Below are positions 33,942-43,871 of a DNA stretch of 44,100 nucleotides, piece by piece. Position 1 is the first letter of the stretch, and the number at the start of each line of letters is the position of its first letter. This DNA comes from an uncultured Coriobacteriaceae bacterium (GTDB taxonomy: Bacteria > Actinomycetota > Coriobacteriia > Coriobacteriales > Atopobiaceae). The stretch lies in the NCBI GenBank assembly GCA_902793195.1, contig CADBCS010000022.1:1-44100 (forward strand), in the 5' to 3' direction. Made by a program: the position numbers and the translations under genes. The notes below the pieces were generated by a model. The model saw only the letters and a program-made list of their open reading frames with translations. It was not told the DNA's origin and did not search any database.

Positions 33942-36900
33942 CTACCTGTCCAAAACGTAGCGTCCGCTATTGTGACGGAAATTCGGGTTGAACGAGGGAT
34001 CCTCCCCAAAGATCAGGTCTCCCCACCGGGCGCGCAGGATGCCCTCGGCGTGGACGAAGCCCGCCGCGGCCGCCAGCGAGCGCTCGCCACCGCGCGACAC
34101 CGACTCGTAGTGGCGCAGGGTGACGTCGGGCCGCATCACCACCGCAAACCCCTTGGCGCCTATCTTGAGGCAGAGGTCCACGTCGTTGTAGTCCACCGGC
34201 AGCCCCTCGTCCATGCCGCCCACGCTCTCCCACACCTCGCGTTTGGTGAGTAGGCATGCGCCCGTAACCGCCCGCACGCCATGGGGGATGACGTTGATGC
34301 CCAGATAGCCCTCGTCATCGGCCGGCACGTCCATGTTCGCGTGCCACGGCCCAAGATGACTTCCCACCAGCACGCCCGCATGCTGGACCGTGTCGTCGGG
34401 ATAGAGCAGCTTGGCACCCACGCAGCCCACCTCGTCGCGCATGCACGTTGCCACAAGGTGATCGAGCCAGGCTCCGTCGAGCACCTCCGTGTCGTTGTTG
34501 AGCATGAGAAGGTACGAGCCCTTGGCATGCTCAAACCCGAAGTTGATGAGACGCGAGAAGTTGAAGCCGCCCTCCAGCCGGCAGGTCACCACGCGCACGC
34601 GGGGATCGGCGGCCACCAGGCTGTCATAGAGCGCGAAGGTCTCCTGTTGCTCGCTGTTGTTCTCCACGACGATGACCTCGATGCTCTGATAGGAGGTGCG
34701 CTCCAGGACCGAGCGCGCGCAACGTTCGAGCACCGGAGCCATGTCCTTGTTGGGAATGACAATCGAGACGAGTGGCCGCTCGCGCTCCGTCACGCGATCG
34801 GGGGAACCAACGCGTTCGGGTGCGTGCGGCACGGCGGCATGGAGCAGCACGCGCGGCACGTGACGAACCGCTCCCCCACCCGTGTCGCCGGCCCTCGTCG
34901 CAACCATGCGTCCCAGGTACTTCTGGCAGCGTAGCCGCTCGGCATCGAAGTCCGGCTTGAGCAGCGGTGCGACGTAGCTCCCCTCGCACAGGCTGTCCTC
35001 GTCGGCGTAGACGGCACGCGCACCGGGATGCCGTGTCGCCTCGCGCGCCAGCCAAAACAGCGCGTCGGGCTCAAGAACGTCTCCGGGCTCGAGTCGCAGC
35101 ACATATGCGCCCGAAGGCTCGGCGACCGAACCCACCAGCAGCTCGTGATGCGCATAGGTCTGGGCATCCACCGACTCCCTGGTGCGCACAAGGGACTCGT
35201 CCCGCTCGTCCACATTGGCAGCGTCCACGACGACCGAGAAAAGCGGCGGGTTCACCAGCAGCTCGCTCGCCTCGCGCTGCAAGGCCAGGTCGCGCTCCGT
35301 CGCACGATGGCGCGTGCGAAACCAGCTGTCGTAGGAGGGATCGGCATCGGGCGGGGTCGTCTGATTCCGCCACGCCTCGCGCATGCGGTCGAGCTCATCC
35401 GTCTGCACCGTCAGCGTTTCCGCAGGCAGCGCCGACCCAACAAGCTCGGCACGCACGCTGAGTGCCTTGGCACGCGTCGGCACACGCACCGAGAAGCTCG
35501 TCGTCCTGAGCACCCGACCGTCCTCGCACGCGCGCGAGCGATCGCCCATGCAGACCCAAGACGTGATGGGGTCGGCTGCGCGAGAATCGTCCGTGGCGGT
35601 CTCACCGGCGCCGGCCGCGTCCCCAACATCGACGCGCACCTCAAGGCGGAGCTCGTGGTCTTGCAGGTCCTCCCAGGCGCCACGCGCCACCACCTCGCCG
35701 CGAACGATGTCGCAGTCGCCGTCGCGAATCGCCTTGGTCACTCGCACGCGCACGCCCTCGGCCGCGTCGTCTGTCCTCTGGCCCACCACTTCTTGGGCAC
35801 CCGCGAACGCGTCGGGCACGGCGAGCACCTCGGGCCACCGTTGCTTGAGCCACGCGTCTGCCGCCACGTCGCACATGCGCTCGTTCCAGCCGATCACGCC
35901 CAGGTCTCGTGCCGTCATGGAGATGCGCGCGGTGGCGCCAGGAACCTCAACCACGCGAAGGCCCCGCTCGCGAACCTTGAGGCTAAGGTCGGCGAACCAC
36001 GCACGCTCACCCGCCTCCTCGCACGCGCCTCCCACCGCATCCCAGGTGCGCCTGTCAAACGCCAGCAGCTCACCGCAGGCCGCGGTTACCTCGTGCATGG
36101 GTGCGTCCTCGTCGTGGAGCACCAGGTAGTCCTCTATCCGCCAGTTGAGATGGTCCACCAGCAGGCCGCCACGCGCCCGAGTCCCATCGGCGAACAGGCA
36201 GCAACCTGCGGCTAGGCCCACGCCCTCGCGCGATGCCACCTCCACCAGCTTGCGAACCGTTGCCTGGTCGGGCGTGCCCTCGCCTGCCGGGACAAGCACC
36301 ACGTACTCCGCATCGCATGCCGCGACCTTCTCGTTTATGGCACCCACACCATCGGCTGCGTCCACCTCCACGACCGCCGCACGCGGCAGGGCAGCCTTGC
36401 CGCGTGCGGCAGCCTCCTTGCCCGGCTCGGCAAACGGCCGCGCATGCACCTCCGCGTTCCTCGCCGCGCTCGAGCGAAGATCGTCCAGGGCAAAGCGCTC
36501 GAAACACCACAGCCCCTCGTGCGGCCGATCGCCCGCGGAGCGAACCCACACGGCGAGCGAACCCTGCGATGGGGCCGCCGGAACCGAGAGGCACACGTGG
36601 CGAACCCACACCCCCTCCACGCTCGCATGCGGAACGAGCGCCGAGCCGAGCAGACAAACCTCGTCGGCTTGCAAGGCATCGCCGCGCTGCGCAAACGCCT
36701 CGACCTCCAGCTCCTCCCCCTGGCCTGCCACCCCGAACACGGGATACGAGATGCGCACATGGAGTCGGTCCTGGTCCGCCGTGCGCCCGCGCACCACATA
36801 TGAGTGCTCGAGCGCCATCTCGCCGGGACGGGGCCTGGCGTCGCAGCCGCGCAGATGCTCCACGTCGTCCGGACGGATGAGCGAGTTAGCCTTGGACGCG

Positions 36901-37199
36901 AGCTGTGCCGCACGGCGCCCAACGCGACGTCTCGTCTGCGCCACGCACGTACCCTGCGAGTCGAGCGCCACCACGCGCACGACCTGTGCCGCATCCAACA
37001 CGCACAGCACCAGCACGAACGCATCTTCTCCCACGCGCACCATGCGCGCCGGAACGCGCGCGCCGGCCGTTCCGGCGACGCGCGCCGAAGCCTCCAGGCG
37101 CAGACCCGCCGTTCCCACGCATCGCAGCGACACGTATATCTTGCCGCCGCCCCGGCACATGGTGCCAAGGGAGATGCGCGGTCGAACGGCGGCGTTCAT
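33942..37199 (-). CDS. Large multi-module GT2 glycosyltransferase
   Basis: A 1085-residue protein. The C-terminal about 275 residues are a canonical GT-A family 2 transferase (PLVSIVIPNKDMAPVLERC, VVENNS, LMLNNDTEV with the metal-binding Asp). A preceding module (about residues 660-790, LFSVVVDAANVDER, LEPGDVLEPDAL, YADEDSL) has the same fold but a weaker motif set. A third module near 320-455 (AAVVEVDAADGVGAINEKVA) is degenerate. The N-terminal 300 residues look like beta-sandwich domains. The arrangement resembles polysaccharide-building GTs of rhamnan or O-antigen clusters. ATG at 37199 has AGGAGA ahead. Sugar specificity is not deducible. Confidence 0.85.
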   Translation of the reverse strand: MNAAVRPRISLGTMCRGGGKIYVSLRCVGTAGLRLEASARVAGTAGARVPARMVRVGEDAFVLVLCVLDAAQVVRVVALDSQGTCVAQTRRRVGRRAAQLASKANSLIRPDDVEHLRGCDARPRPGEMALEHSYVVRGRTADQDRLHVRISYPVFGVAGQGEELEVEAFAQRGDALQADEVCLLGSALVPHASVEGVWVRHVCLSVPAAPSQGSLAVWVRSAGDRPHEGLWCFERFALDDLRSSAARNAEVHARPFAEPGKEAAARGKAALPRAAVVEVDAADGVGAINEKVAACDAEYVVLVPAGEGTPDQATVRKLVEVASREGVGLAAGCCLFADGTRARGGLLVDHLNWRIEDYLVLHDEDAPMHEVTAACGELLAFDRRTWDAVGGACEEAGERAWFADLSLKVRERGLRVVEVPGATARISMTARDLGVIGWNERMCDVAADAWLKQRWPEVLAVPDAFAGAQEVVGQRTDDAAEGVRVRVTKAIRDGDCDIVRGEVVARGAWEDLQDHELRLEVRVDVGDAAGAGETATDDSRAADPITSWVCMGDRSRACEDGRVLRTTSFSVRVPTRAKALSVRAELVGSALPAETLTVQTDELDRMREAWRNQTTPPDADPSYDSWFRTRHRATERDLALQREASELLVNPPLFSVVVDAANVDERDESLVRTRESVDAQTYAHHELLVGSVAEPSGAYVLRLEPGDVLEPDALFWLAREATRHPGARAVYADEDSLCEGSYVAPLLKPDFDAERLRCQKYLGRMVATRAGDTGGGAVRHVPRVLLHAAVPHAPERVGSPDRVTERERPLVSIVIPNKDMAPVLERCARSVLERTSYQSIEVIVVENNSEQQETFALYDSLVAADPRVRVVTCRLEGGFNFSRLINFGFEHAKGSYLLMLNNDTEVLDGAWLDHLVATCMRDEVGCVGAKLLYPDDTVQHAGVLVGSHLGPWHANMDVPADDEGYLGINVIPHGVRAVTGACLLTKREVWESVGGMDEGLPVDYNDVDLCLKIGAKGFAVVMRPDVTLRHYESVSRGGERSLAAAAGFVHAEGILRARWGDLIFGEDPSFNPNFRHNSGRYVLDR

Positions 37200-37210
37200 G
37201 TGCTCTCCTG

Positions 37211-39085
37211 TCATGAGGGTCTTGCCTGATCCTCCAGGTACCACTTCCAGAACTCGACCGACGTGAGCTCGTCCCTGGCCGCCGCCCACTGCGCGTATAT
37301 CTCGTCGTGACGCCTGTCGAACTCCTTGCGCAGCGCCTTGTACCTGCGATAGAGCTCCTCGAAACGCGCGCGGTCCTTGCGGCGCAACACGCCCGTGCGG
37401 CCATCACGCGACACGGCGATGAGCATGTCCTTGCCGCGGATGTCGTTGGGGGGATAGAACCACCCGTTGTAGGGCATCACGCCAAGCCCGCCGGGAGCCA
37501 ACCTGCCCGGCCCGCGCTGACCGTTGTAGGTGGTAAAGTCGAGCAGCTTGGTAACGATGCTGCGCTCACCGGTGTCGTAGGGATCGTTGGGGTTGAATGT
37601 CGCCTCCACCACCGCGGGCTCCTCGCGCTCGAGCTCCTCTATGGCCCTCAGCTGCTCGTTGTATGCCGCATGCGCGCGGATGAGGTCCTCGCCCTTAACG
37701 TTCTTGAGAAACTCGGGACCCTTGAGGAAGTCCTCCATCGCCTGGAGGGACATCTCGGCGCCGCCGTAGTTGAAGGTCTTGAGGTCGAGCAGGACGCTGT
37801 AGTGGAAGTTGATGAGGAAGTCCACGTGTGGATACACGCCCGTGGTCGCCTGCGCAATAAAGGAGTTGCGCTGGAACTGGTAGCGGTCGAGGGAGGCACT
37901 GAACTTGTCGAAGAAGGTCATGTGCCACAGGCAGATGCCGTTCATGGTGATGAAGCCGCGCGCGGCACGGTTGCCGTACTCCGCGTCGTCGCCACGGATG
38001 AACAGGGGCAGGGGCAGACCGCTGCGTTCGATGCAGCTCATGGGGATGCAGCAGTACCACCAGCCCGCATAGCGGTTCTCGTGATGGGGGGAGTCGGTCT
38101 CCACGTGCGTAATTCCCTCGAGCGTGGTTATGCGGTAGCGATCCTCCTCCTCGCCCGGCTCCTTGTAGGGGGCGTACGTGCCGTCGGGACGCACCCAGCC
38201 GGTGTCCTCGTGGAACTCGTCCTGCTGCTCGAACGACAGCATGGCACCGCTCACGAAGGCGTCGAGGTACTCGTCGCGCACGATCGCGAGGAGGTTGTAC
38301 GTGCGCTTGAGGCTCTCCGGCGAGATCTGCACGTCGTCGTCCATGAGCAGCACGTGCGTCGCCTTGGGATCCTGCTCCATGGCCTCAAGCATGCCGCGCG
38401 TAAAGCCGCCGGCACCACCGGTGTTGGGGTTGGGATGCACGTGGATGTGCGGACCCTCGATGGAAGCCGGGTCGAGCGTGCGACCGTTGTCCACCACGTG
38501 CAGGGTAAAGTGCCCTGCAATGGGCTCGTCGCAGCCCAGCACGCCGTCGCGGAACAGCTCGATGTTGGGGATGACGTAGTCCTCCTTGTTGAAGGTCGTC
38601 GTCGCCACCGCCAGCTCCACGGGACGGATGAGCTCGCTGTCGATGCGCGTGTAGTAGTACGCCTCGCGCACGTCCACCGCATCGTGGGTCGTGAGCTCAA
38701 AGGTGAGGAACAGCGCGTCTATCTGGGGATATTCCAAGTCGATGTGCTCGTGGGACGCGCAGTCGAAGTGCTCGCGAGAGAGCACCACGCGCTTGGGACG
38801 AACCATGGTTCGCTCGTAGGCCACAAGCGTGACGTCGAAGCTGCCCTTGGCCTCCAGGTGCAGGACCGCGTTGTCCGCCATGGTGTAGGTGCGCCACTTC
38901 TCCCACGAGAGCGCGTTGAAGTACGTGGCGAAGTCGTAGGTGGCGTACGTCGCGTCACCCAGGACGCTCGCACCATCCTGTGCCTGAGGTATGACGTCGA
39001 CCTTGCGGACATAGAGGTCGGGGAACTCGTCCGAGCGGGACCCGTCGGCAAAGATCACGTTGCAGAGTCGGTAGTCTATTTGCAT
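37211..39085 (-). CDS. GlfT2-like galactofuranosyltransferase
   Basis: A 624-residue cytoplasmic-side glycosyltransferase resembling mycobacterial GlfT2, which polymerises galactofuranose from UDP-Galf. An N-terminal beta-sandwich domain (about residues 1-150) is followed by a GT-A domain (ELAVATTTFNKEDYVIPNI). It has PNPNTGGAGGFTRGMLEA and the metal motif HVLLMDDDVQIS, then a second acidic site FIRGDDAEYG and a WHM motif used as base in this family. The C-terminal helices end the chain. A TTG at 39121 is the farthest start, but ATG 39085 has GGAGGG 7 bases ahead. First gene of a GlfT2-GT2-lgt run. A UDP-galactopyranose mutase is not in the window. Confidence 0.87.
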   Translation of the reverse strand: MQIDYRLCNVIFADGSRSDEFPDLYVRKVDVIPQAQDGASVLGDATYATYDFATYFNALSWEKWRTYTMADNAVLHLEAKGSFDVTLVAYERTMVRPKRVVLSREHFDCASHEHIDLEYPQIDALFLTFELTTHDAVDVREAYYYTRIDSELIRPVELAVATTTFNKEDYVIPNIELFRDGVLGCDEPIAGHFTLHVVDNGRTLDPASIEGPHIHVHPNPNTGGAGGFTRGMLEAMEQDPKATHVLLMDDDVQISPESLKRTYNLLAIVRDEYLDAFVSGAMLSFEQQDEFHEDTGWVRPDGTYAPYKEPGEEEDRYRITTLEGITHVETDSPHHENRYAGWWYCCIPMSCIERSGLPLPLFIRGDDAEYGNRAARGFITMNGICLWHMTFFDKFSASLDRYQFQRNSFIAQATTGVYPHVDFLINFHYSVLLDLKTFNYGGAEMSLQAMEDFLKGPEFLKNVKGEDLIRAHAAYNEQLRAIEELEREEPAVVEATFNPNDPYDTGERSIVTKLLDFTTYNGQRGPGRLAPGGLGVMPYNGWFYPPNDIRGKDMLIAVSRDGRTGVLRRKDRARFEELYRRYKALRKEFDRRHDEIYAQWAAARDELTSVEFWKWYLEDQARPS

Positions 39086-39309
39086 GGAACTGCCCTCCAT
39101 GTGTTGTTCGTCGTGGTGCAACCACTTGAGTATAGACTAACCCGCTTGCGCGTATGCGTTTCGACAAGGGAACAACCCATATGGGAAGGGTTTTTCGGAC
39201 GTATTTTCCAAACGACTTTGCCGCGGGCCGTCGCCTGCCTCCCGCATCGCCACGCACGACATACGTGTATGCTAGCAATAACGCAACTTATCGAGCGGAG
39301 GGGGCACTC

Positions 39310-41715
39310 ATGCCACGCATTGTAACCGAGGGGATTTGTCGCGGCGAGGGCCATGGCTACGTCGCGCTCGCCATCCATGGCTACGATGGGCCGCTGTGCC
39401 TCAGGGCGAAGGCGCCCAACGGGAGCGAGCTGCCTGCGAAGGCACTGCCGCTTGCAGACTCCCCTGCCAACGGGACGCGTCGCGTGGCGGTCGTCGTACC
39501 GTTGCTTCTCTGCGACCTTGCGCTGGAGCTGTGGCTCGGCGCCACGCGAAAGGGTCGGCCCGCATGGACCAAGGTCCTCTCGGTATGGTCGTCCAAGCTC
39601 TCGTCACGCCTGCTCAGCACCTTGAGGCCACGGCTCGCGGCGCGTCTGCGCGAGGTGGAGGACGACGCCGGAGAGGGCCATGCCCGCATGCGGGTGACGG
39701 GCATCTGGCCGGATGGCCTTGCCTCCAGCGAAGACGCGCCCGAGCAGGAGCCATGCCTCATCTGGCACATGCGGGTGAGCCTGCCCGCCAATGACAGCCC
39801 GCTCGAGCTGTGCGCCTTTGGCTCGCATGCCGAGCGCTTGCCGGTACAGACGTACGCGCTCGAAGACCGCGTGGTATCGTCGTCGGACGATCAGGACGAG
39901 ATCGAGCGCACGGTCGAGCTGTCGGCACGCGTTCCCCAGCGCGTCGACCACATGTGCCTGGCCTGCTTCGTCGACGGCAAGCCAGAGCTCACCGCATTTC
40001 GCTGCCTGTTGCCCTGGCAGGTCGGCAGGCTGCGTGACGAGAGCGCACGGCATCTGGCCGGAGCTGCATGGGACGCCCGCTACCCGCAATGGCTCGCACA
40101 GCATCGCGCCACGGCGAAGGAGCTCACCGAGCAGCGCCAGAGCGCCGGCGCATTGGCCGACAGTACCCCGCTCATGAGCATCGTCGTACCGGTATATCGC
40201 ACGCCCGAGCCCTTCCTGGAGGAGGCCATAGCGTCCGTCGCGGCGCAGAGCTATCCGCGCTGGGAGCTCGTCCTCGCCAACGCGAGCGGCGACTGGCCGC
40301 AGCTCACGGGCGTGCTCGCCAGCGCGTTGGCCGATCCGCGCGTGCGGCTGCTCAACATAGACAACCGCTCCATCGCCCAAAACACCAATGCCGGCATCGC
40401 CTGCGCCACGGGCGACTACGTGTGCTTTTTGGACCACGACGACCTGCTCGAGCCCGATGCCCTGTGGTGCTACGTAGAGTACCTGCGCGAGCACCCAAAG
40501 ACCGACCTGCTCTATTGTGACGAGGACCGCATCGACCCGAACGGCAACCCCTGCATGCCCGCCTTCAAGCCCGGTCCCAACCACCGGCTCCTGTTGGGCT
40601 ACAACTACGTTACGCACCTGCTGTGCGTGAGTCGCCACGCCCTCGACCGGACCCGCAGATCCGACGCCGAGGTCGCAGGCGCGCAGGACTACGACCTCAC
40701 GCTGCGTGCCCTGGAGGTGGCCCGCGAGACGGCACACATCCCCCGCGTGCTGTACCACTGGCGCGAACACGAGGCATCGACGGCAGGCGGCGCCGGCCAA
40801 AAGCCCTATGCGCACTTCGCGGGACGCAAGGCCCTGGAGGGACATCTCGCGCGCACGGGACTGGCCGCGCACGTCGAGGACGGTCCTTTTGCCTGCACCT
40901 ATCGCGTGAGGCCAGAGGCCGCATCTCCCGCACCGCTCGCAAGCGTCATCGTGTGCGTGGAAGGCAACAGAGAGGATCTGCAATCGCGCGTGGACGCGAC
41001 GCTCGCCCGCACCACATATCCCAACCTCGAGATGGTCGTTGTGGGCGGTGCCAATGCCGTGGGCGGTGCCTTGGACGGAGGAGACGTGCCCGTGCGCCTG
41101 GTCGCGTCCGACGAGCCTTCGGTTGCGGCGCGGGCAAACCTTGGCGCACGGCAGGCCAACGGAGAGCTGCTGGCGTTCGTGGACGATTGCACGATGCCCC
41201 AGACGCCCTACTGGCTCGACCGGCTGGCGGACTGCTGCGCACACCACGACGTGGGCGTGGCGGGAGCCCGGCTGCTCTTTGACGACGGACTCGTTCAGCA
41301 GGCCGGCCTTATCGCCGGACCGCAGGGCGAGCTATGCCGCCTGGGACAAAACCTCAGTCCGGCCGAGCCTGGCTACGCCTATGCCAACGCGCTGGGATGG
41401 GACGTGCCCATGACCTCGGGCGCATGCATGATGGTGCGCCGCTCGCTCTTCCTGGAACTGGGTGGCTTCGACGAGCGATTGGGCATGGACTACGCCGGCG
41501 CCGACCTGTGCCTGCGTGCCCGCGAACGCGGGTGGGCAACGACGCTCGCCCCCGATGCCCTTGTCTGGCACTACGCCCCCGCGTCGCCCGCGCGTGAGGA
41601 GCGAGACGACCGGGAGCGCTTTGCCAGCCGGCACGCGGCGTATCTGGCCCAAGCCGACGACGCCGTCAACCCCAACCTCGACCGACAAAGCCCCTGGTTC
41701 GAGCTAGCAGAGTAA
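39310..41715 (+). CDS. Two-domain GT2 glycosyltransferase
   Basis: An 801-residue protein divergent from the GlfT2-like gene. Residues 1-280 form a beta-rich N-terminal domain. Domain 1 (about 288-510, PLMSIVVPVYRTPEPFLEEA, CFLDHDDLLEPDAL, YCDEDRID) and domain 2 (about 542-780, ASVIVCVEGNREDLQSRVDA, SGACMMVRRSLFLELGGFDE) are both GT-A family 2. Domain 1 has intact DHDD and DED motifs; in domain 2 the DxD equivalent is weak (FVDDCTMP). ATG at 39310 has GGAGGGGG ahead. It is related in build to the 1085-residue protein across the divergent 224-bp region. Likely extends a wall or capsular polysaccharide; specificity unknown. Confidence 0.86.
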   Translation: MPRIVTEGICRGEGHGYVALAIHGYDGPLCLRAKAPNGSELPAKALPLADSPANGTRRVAVVVPLLLCDLALELWLGATRKGRPAWTKVLSVWSSKLSSRLLSTLRPRLAARLREVEDDAGEGHARMRVTGIWPDGLASSEDAPEQEPCLIWHMRVSLPANDSPLELCAFGSHAERLPVQTYALEDRVVSSSDDQDEIERTVELSARVPQRVDHMCLACFVDGKPELTAFRCLLPWQVGRLRDESARHLAGAAWDARYPQWLAQHRATAKELTEQRQSAGALADSTPLMSIVVPVYRTPEPFLEEAIASVAAQSYPRWELVLANASGDWPQLTGVLASALADPRVRLLNIDNRSIAQNTNAGIACATGDYVCFLDHDDLLEPDALWCYVEYLREHPKTDLLYCDEDRIDPNGNPCMPAFKPGPNHRLLLGYNYVTHLLCVSRHALDRTRRSDAEVAGAQDYDLTLRALEVARETAHIPRVLYHWREHEASTAGGAGQKPYAHFAGRKALEGHLARTGLAAHVEDGPFACTYRVRPEAASPAPLASVIVCVEGNREDLQSRVDATLARTTYPNLEMVVVGGANAVGGALDGGDVPVRLVASDEPSVAARANLGARQANGELLAFVDDCTMPQTPYWLDRLADCCAHHDVGVAGARLLFDDGLVQQAGLIAGPQGELCRLGQNLSPAEPGYAYANALGWDVPMTSGACMMVRRSLFLELGGFDERLGMDYAGADLCLRARERGWATTLAPDALVWHYAPASPAREERDDRERFASRHAAYLAQADDAVNPNLDRQSPWFELAE

Positions 41716-41756
41716 GAGGCCCGAGGGATCCTCTGAGCAAAGGGGCCGCCTTGTGG

Positions 41757-41872
41757 CCGGTTCTGCTACCATGCGCTCGACCTTGGTAGTCCCACTGGAC
41801 GTTTGGGCGGCTCTCAGGGCCACAATGCGGTCGGTTCTGCTACCATGCGCGCATCCTTGGTAGCAAAACCGG
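41757..41872. repeat. Paired hairpin repeats TGCTACCATGCGC
   Basis: Two copies (41757-41789 and 41832-41872) of CGGTTCTGCTACCATGCGC followed by CCTTGGTAG. Each folds into a stem (CTACCA/TGGTAG). The second extends to a 13-bp near-perfect stem GGTTCTGCTACCA / TGGTAGCAAAACC, and is 72 bases beyond the surface-protein stop on the minus strand, where it could act as a terminator. The intervening 40 bases carry nothing recognisable. Confidence 0.6.
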
Positions 41873-41943
41873 AAAGCAAGCAGGGGCCCGCCCGCGCAAG
41901 CGGACGAGCCCCCCGGTCTGGGAATAGGGACCCTGACCCCGCC

Positions 41944-43782
41944 TCACCTCTTGACGAACGCCTTGGCGTACTGCTGGGTAACGCCCTTGTGGGTGGCGCC
42001 GAGCGCGGACGAGCCCTTGGCGACGAGAACGACCTGGATCGCCTCGGCGCGGCGGCTCATCCCCTGGGTGCCGGCCGACGCCCCGTTCTTGGCCCAAGCC
42101 ATCCAGCCCAAGCGCTGCACGTGCACGCGGTAGTAGACGTCGTATGCGTCCTTCGCGGCGCCGGTCAGCCTCACCTGCACGGCCTCCACGCGCCGGGACT
42201 TGCCCACGGTACCGGCAACCTTGCCGTCGGCCTTCCACGACTTCTCCCATCCGGAGCGCTGCACGTGGGCGCGGTACTCTATGCCACCGGAGACGCCGGC
42301 GGGCAGCTTGAGGGTGAGGGCCTCGAGCCTGCGCGACTTGCCCACGGTGCCAGCCGCGCCGCCGTCGGCCACGGCGGCCATCCAGCCGACGCGCTGGACG
42401 TGGGCGGTGACGGATGCATCAGGTATGGGCGCGGGCTCTACCTTCTTGAAGGCGGCAGTGATGGTGACATCTGTGGTGCCCATCGTCAGCTTTGCCTTGA
42501 GCTTGGCCGCGTCGTCGATCGTCGCCCCCTCGCCCGCGACCGTCCAGCCCGCGAACTCGTAGCCGACCTCGGGCGTGGCGACAAGGTCCACGGTCTTGCC
42601 CTCGGCGGCCTCGGAAGCACTCGCCTTGGCAACGCCGCCCGCGGCGGGCTCGGCCAAGACGGTAACGGTGTATTTTACGGGAAACTGGACCTTCTTGTAG
42701 GCCTGGATGTCATCCCATGCGTGCTCTCCTATCGCAATGACCTTCTCGTCCTCGGTGCCATCCACATCAGCCCAGCTGAGGCCGACGACGTCGTTTTTCA
42801 ACTTCGTGCCGGACGATGCCACCCAGGCACCGCTAGTGCCCGAGGCGGTAAACGATCCGACGTCCCCTCCAACGAGAAGATCTCCGTTCGCTGAGTTCAC
42901 GCCGAAGCCATTCGTGCCCTTGGCCTCGACCACACCACCGTTGATGGCAACGCTATCAGACGCGTAGGTGGTTATGCCGGAGTTTCCGCGCGCGGTTACG
43001 GTGCCGCCCTCGATGGTGACGGCTCCGTATGCGTAGACGCCGGACCTATTGCCAAAGGCGGTCACGGTGCCATCGTTGACCGTCACGTTGCCGCCGGCTC
43101 CGCTGGAGGCATACGAGATGATGCCGCGGTCATCGCCCGAAGCGATCACGGTGCCCCCGTTTACCGTCACGTCACCGGCGAAGGCATAGATTCCGTCAGC
43201 ATTCCTGCCCTTGGCGGCGGTGACCTCCACGGTGCCCCCGTTTACCGTCACGTCTCCCCTGCAGTATATGGCGCTGCTGTTATCGGTGGGGGTAACGCTC
43301 AACTTACCTGCGCTAGCTCGCTGCCCGTAGACGCTAAGGCGGCCTGCGTCACTATCCGTTGTGATATCGCCGTCAATGGTAAGAGCCGCGTCGTCGGCGA
43401 GGATGAGGTTCACGTCGCCAGCGAGCTTTACCGTGCCGGTGATGCCCACTACGCCTTTGACGACGTACCAGCCAGCAGTCCAGGTTGCGCCGTTGTCGCC
43501 ACTCTCGATTGGGACGTAAGCCGTGCACGTCCGCTCAGCACCCTTGTCGTCAAGGTACGTGACGGACTCCAAGTCCTGCGCCAGCAGCGCGCCGGCTCCC
43601 TCGCCCTTAGATCCTTCGTCCTGCACGAAGACCGTCTCCTCGCCGTGCCCCTCGGGCTCGACCTCGACCTCGTCGGCCAGGGCGAGCGCCGGGCAGACCC
43701 CCAGCACCAGCACCAAGGCAGCCAGACTCAACGCGAGCCTGAGAAGCGACCCTCCGCCGAGCGCTTGTCTTCCCCTCGCCAT
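41944..43782 (-). CDS. Secreted surface protein: repeat helix, InlB-like repeat, three ChW repeats
   Basis: A 612-residue exported protein. A signal peptide (residues 1-36, cleavage after PALALA) precedes a region (about 100-330) of repeated strand units with DVTVNGGTV and AVTIEGGTV motifs, typical of a right-handed beta-helix/adhesin scaffold. A module at about 365-450 (VEYTVTVL-like, GYEFAGWTV) resembles the divergent InlB B-repeat. Three ChW (clostridial hydrophobic Trp) repeats at about 455-595 follow, each with HVQRxGW and a GTxGxSRRxEA motif. No LPxTG or transmembrane anchor is seen, so attachment is probably by the ChW modules. ATG at 43782 has GGGGGAGG ahead. Confidence 0.85.
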   Translation of the reverse strand: MARGRQALGGGSLLRLALSLAALVLVLGVCPALALADEVEVEPEGHGEETVFVQDEGSKGEGAGALLAQDLESVTYLDDKGAERTCTAYVPIESGDNGATWTAGWYVVKGVVGITGTVKLAGDVNLILADDAALTIDGDITTDSDAGRLSVYGQRASAGKLSVTPTDNSSAIYCRGDVTVNGGTVEVTAAKGRNADGIYAFAGDVTVNGGTVIASGDDRGIISYASSGAGGNVTVNDGTVTAFGNRSGVYAYGAVTIEGGTVTARGNSGITTYASDSVAINGGVVEAKGTNGFGVNSANGDLLVGGDVGSFTASGTSGAWVASSGTKLKNDVVGLSWADVDGTEDEKVIAIGEHAWDDIQAYKKVQFPVKYTVTVLAEPAAGGVAKASASEAAEGKTVDLVATPEVGYEFAGWTVAGEGATIDDAAKLKAKLTMGTTDVTITAAFKKVEPAPIPDASVTAHVQRVGWMAAVADGGAAGTVGKSRRLEALTLKLPAGVSGGIEYRAHVQRSGWEKSWKADGKVAGTVGKSRRVEAVQVRLTGAAKDAYDVYYRVHVQRLGWMAWAKNGASAGTQGMSRRAEAIQVVLVAKGSSALGATHKGVTQQYAKAFVKR

Positions 43783-43871
43783 GCTCCTCCCCCTTCCCGC
43801 GGAACCGCTCCCGCATACATACATATGTAGACAAGGACACACTACCATTTCCCGTCGCCGCAATCGACCAT

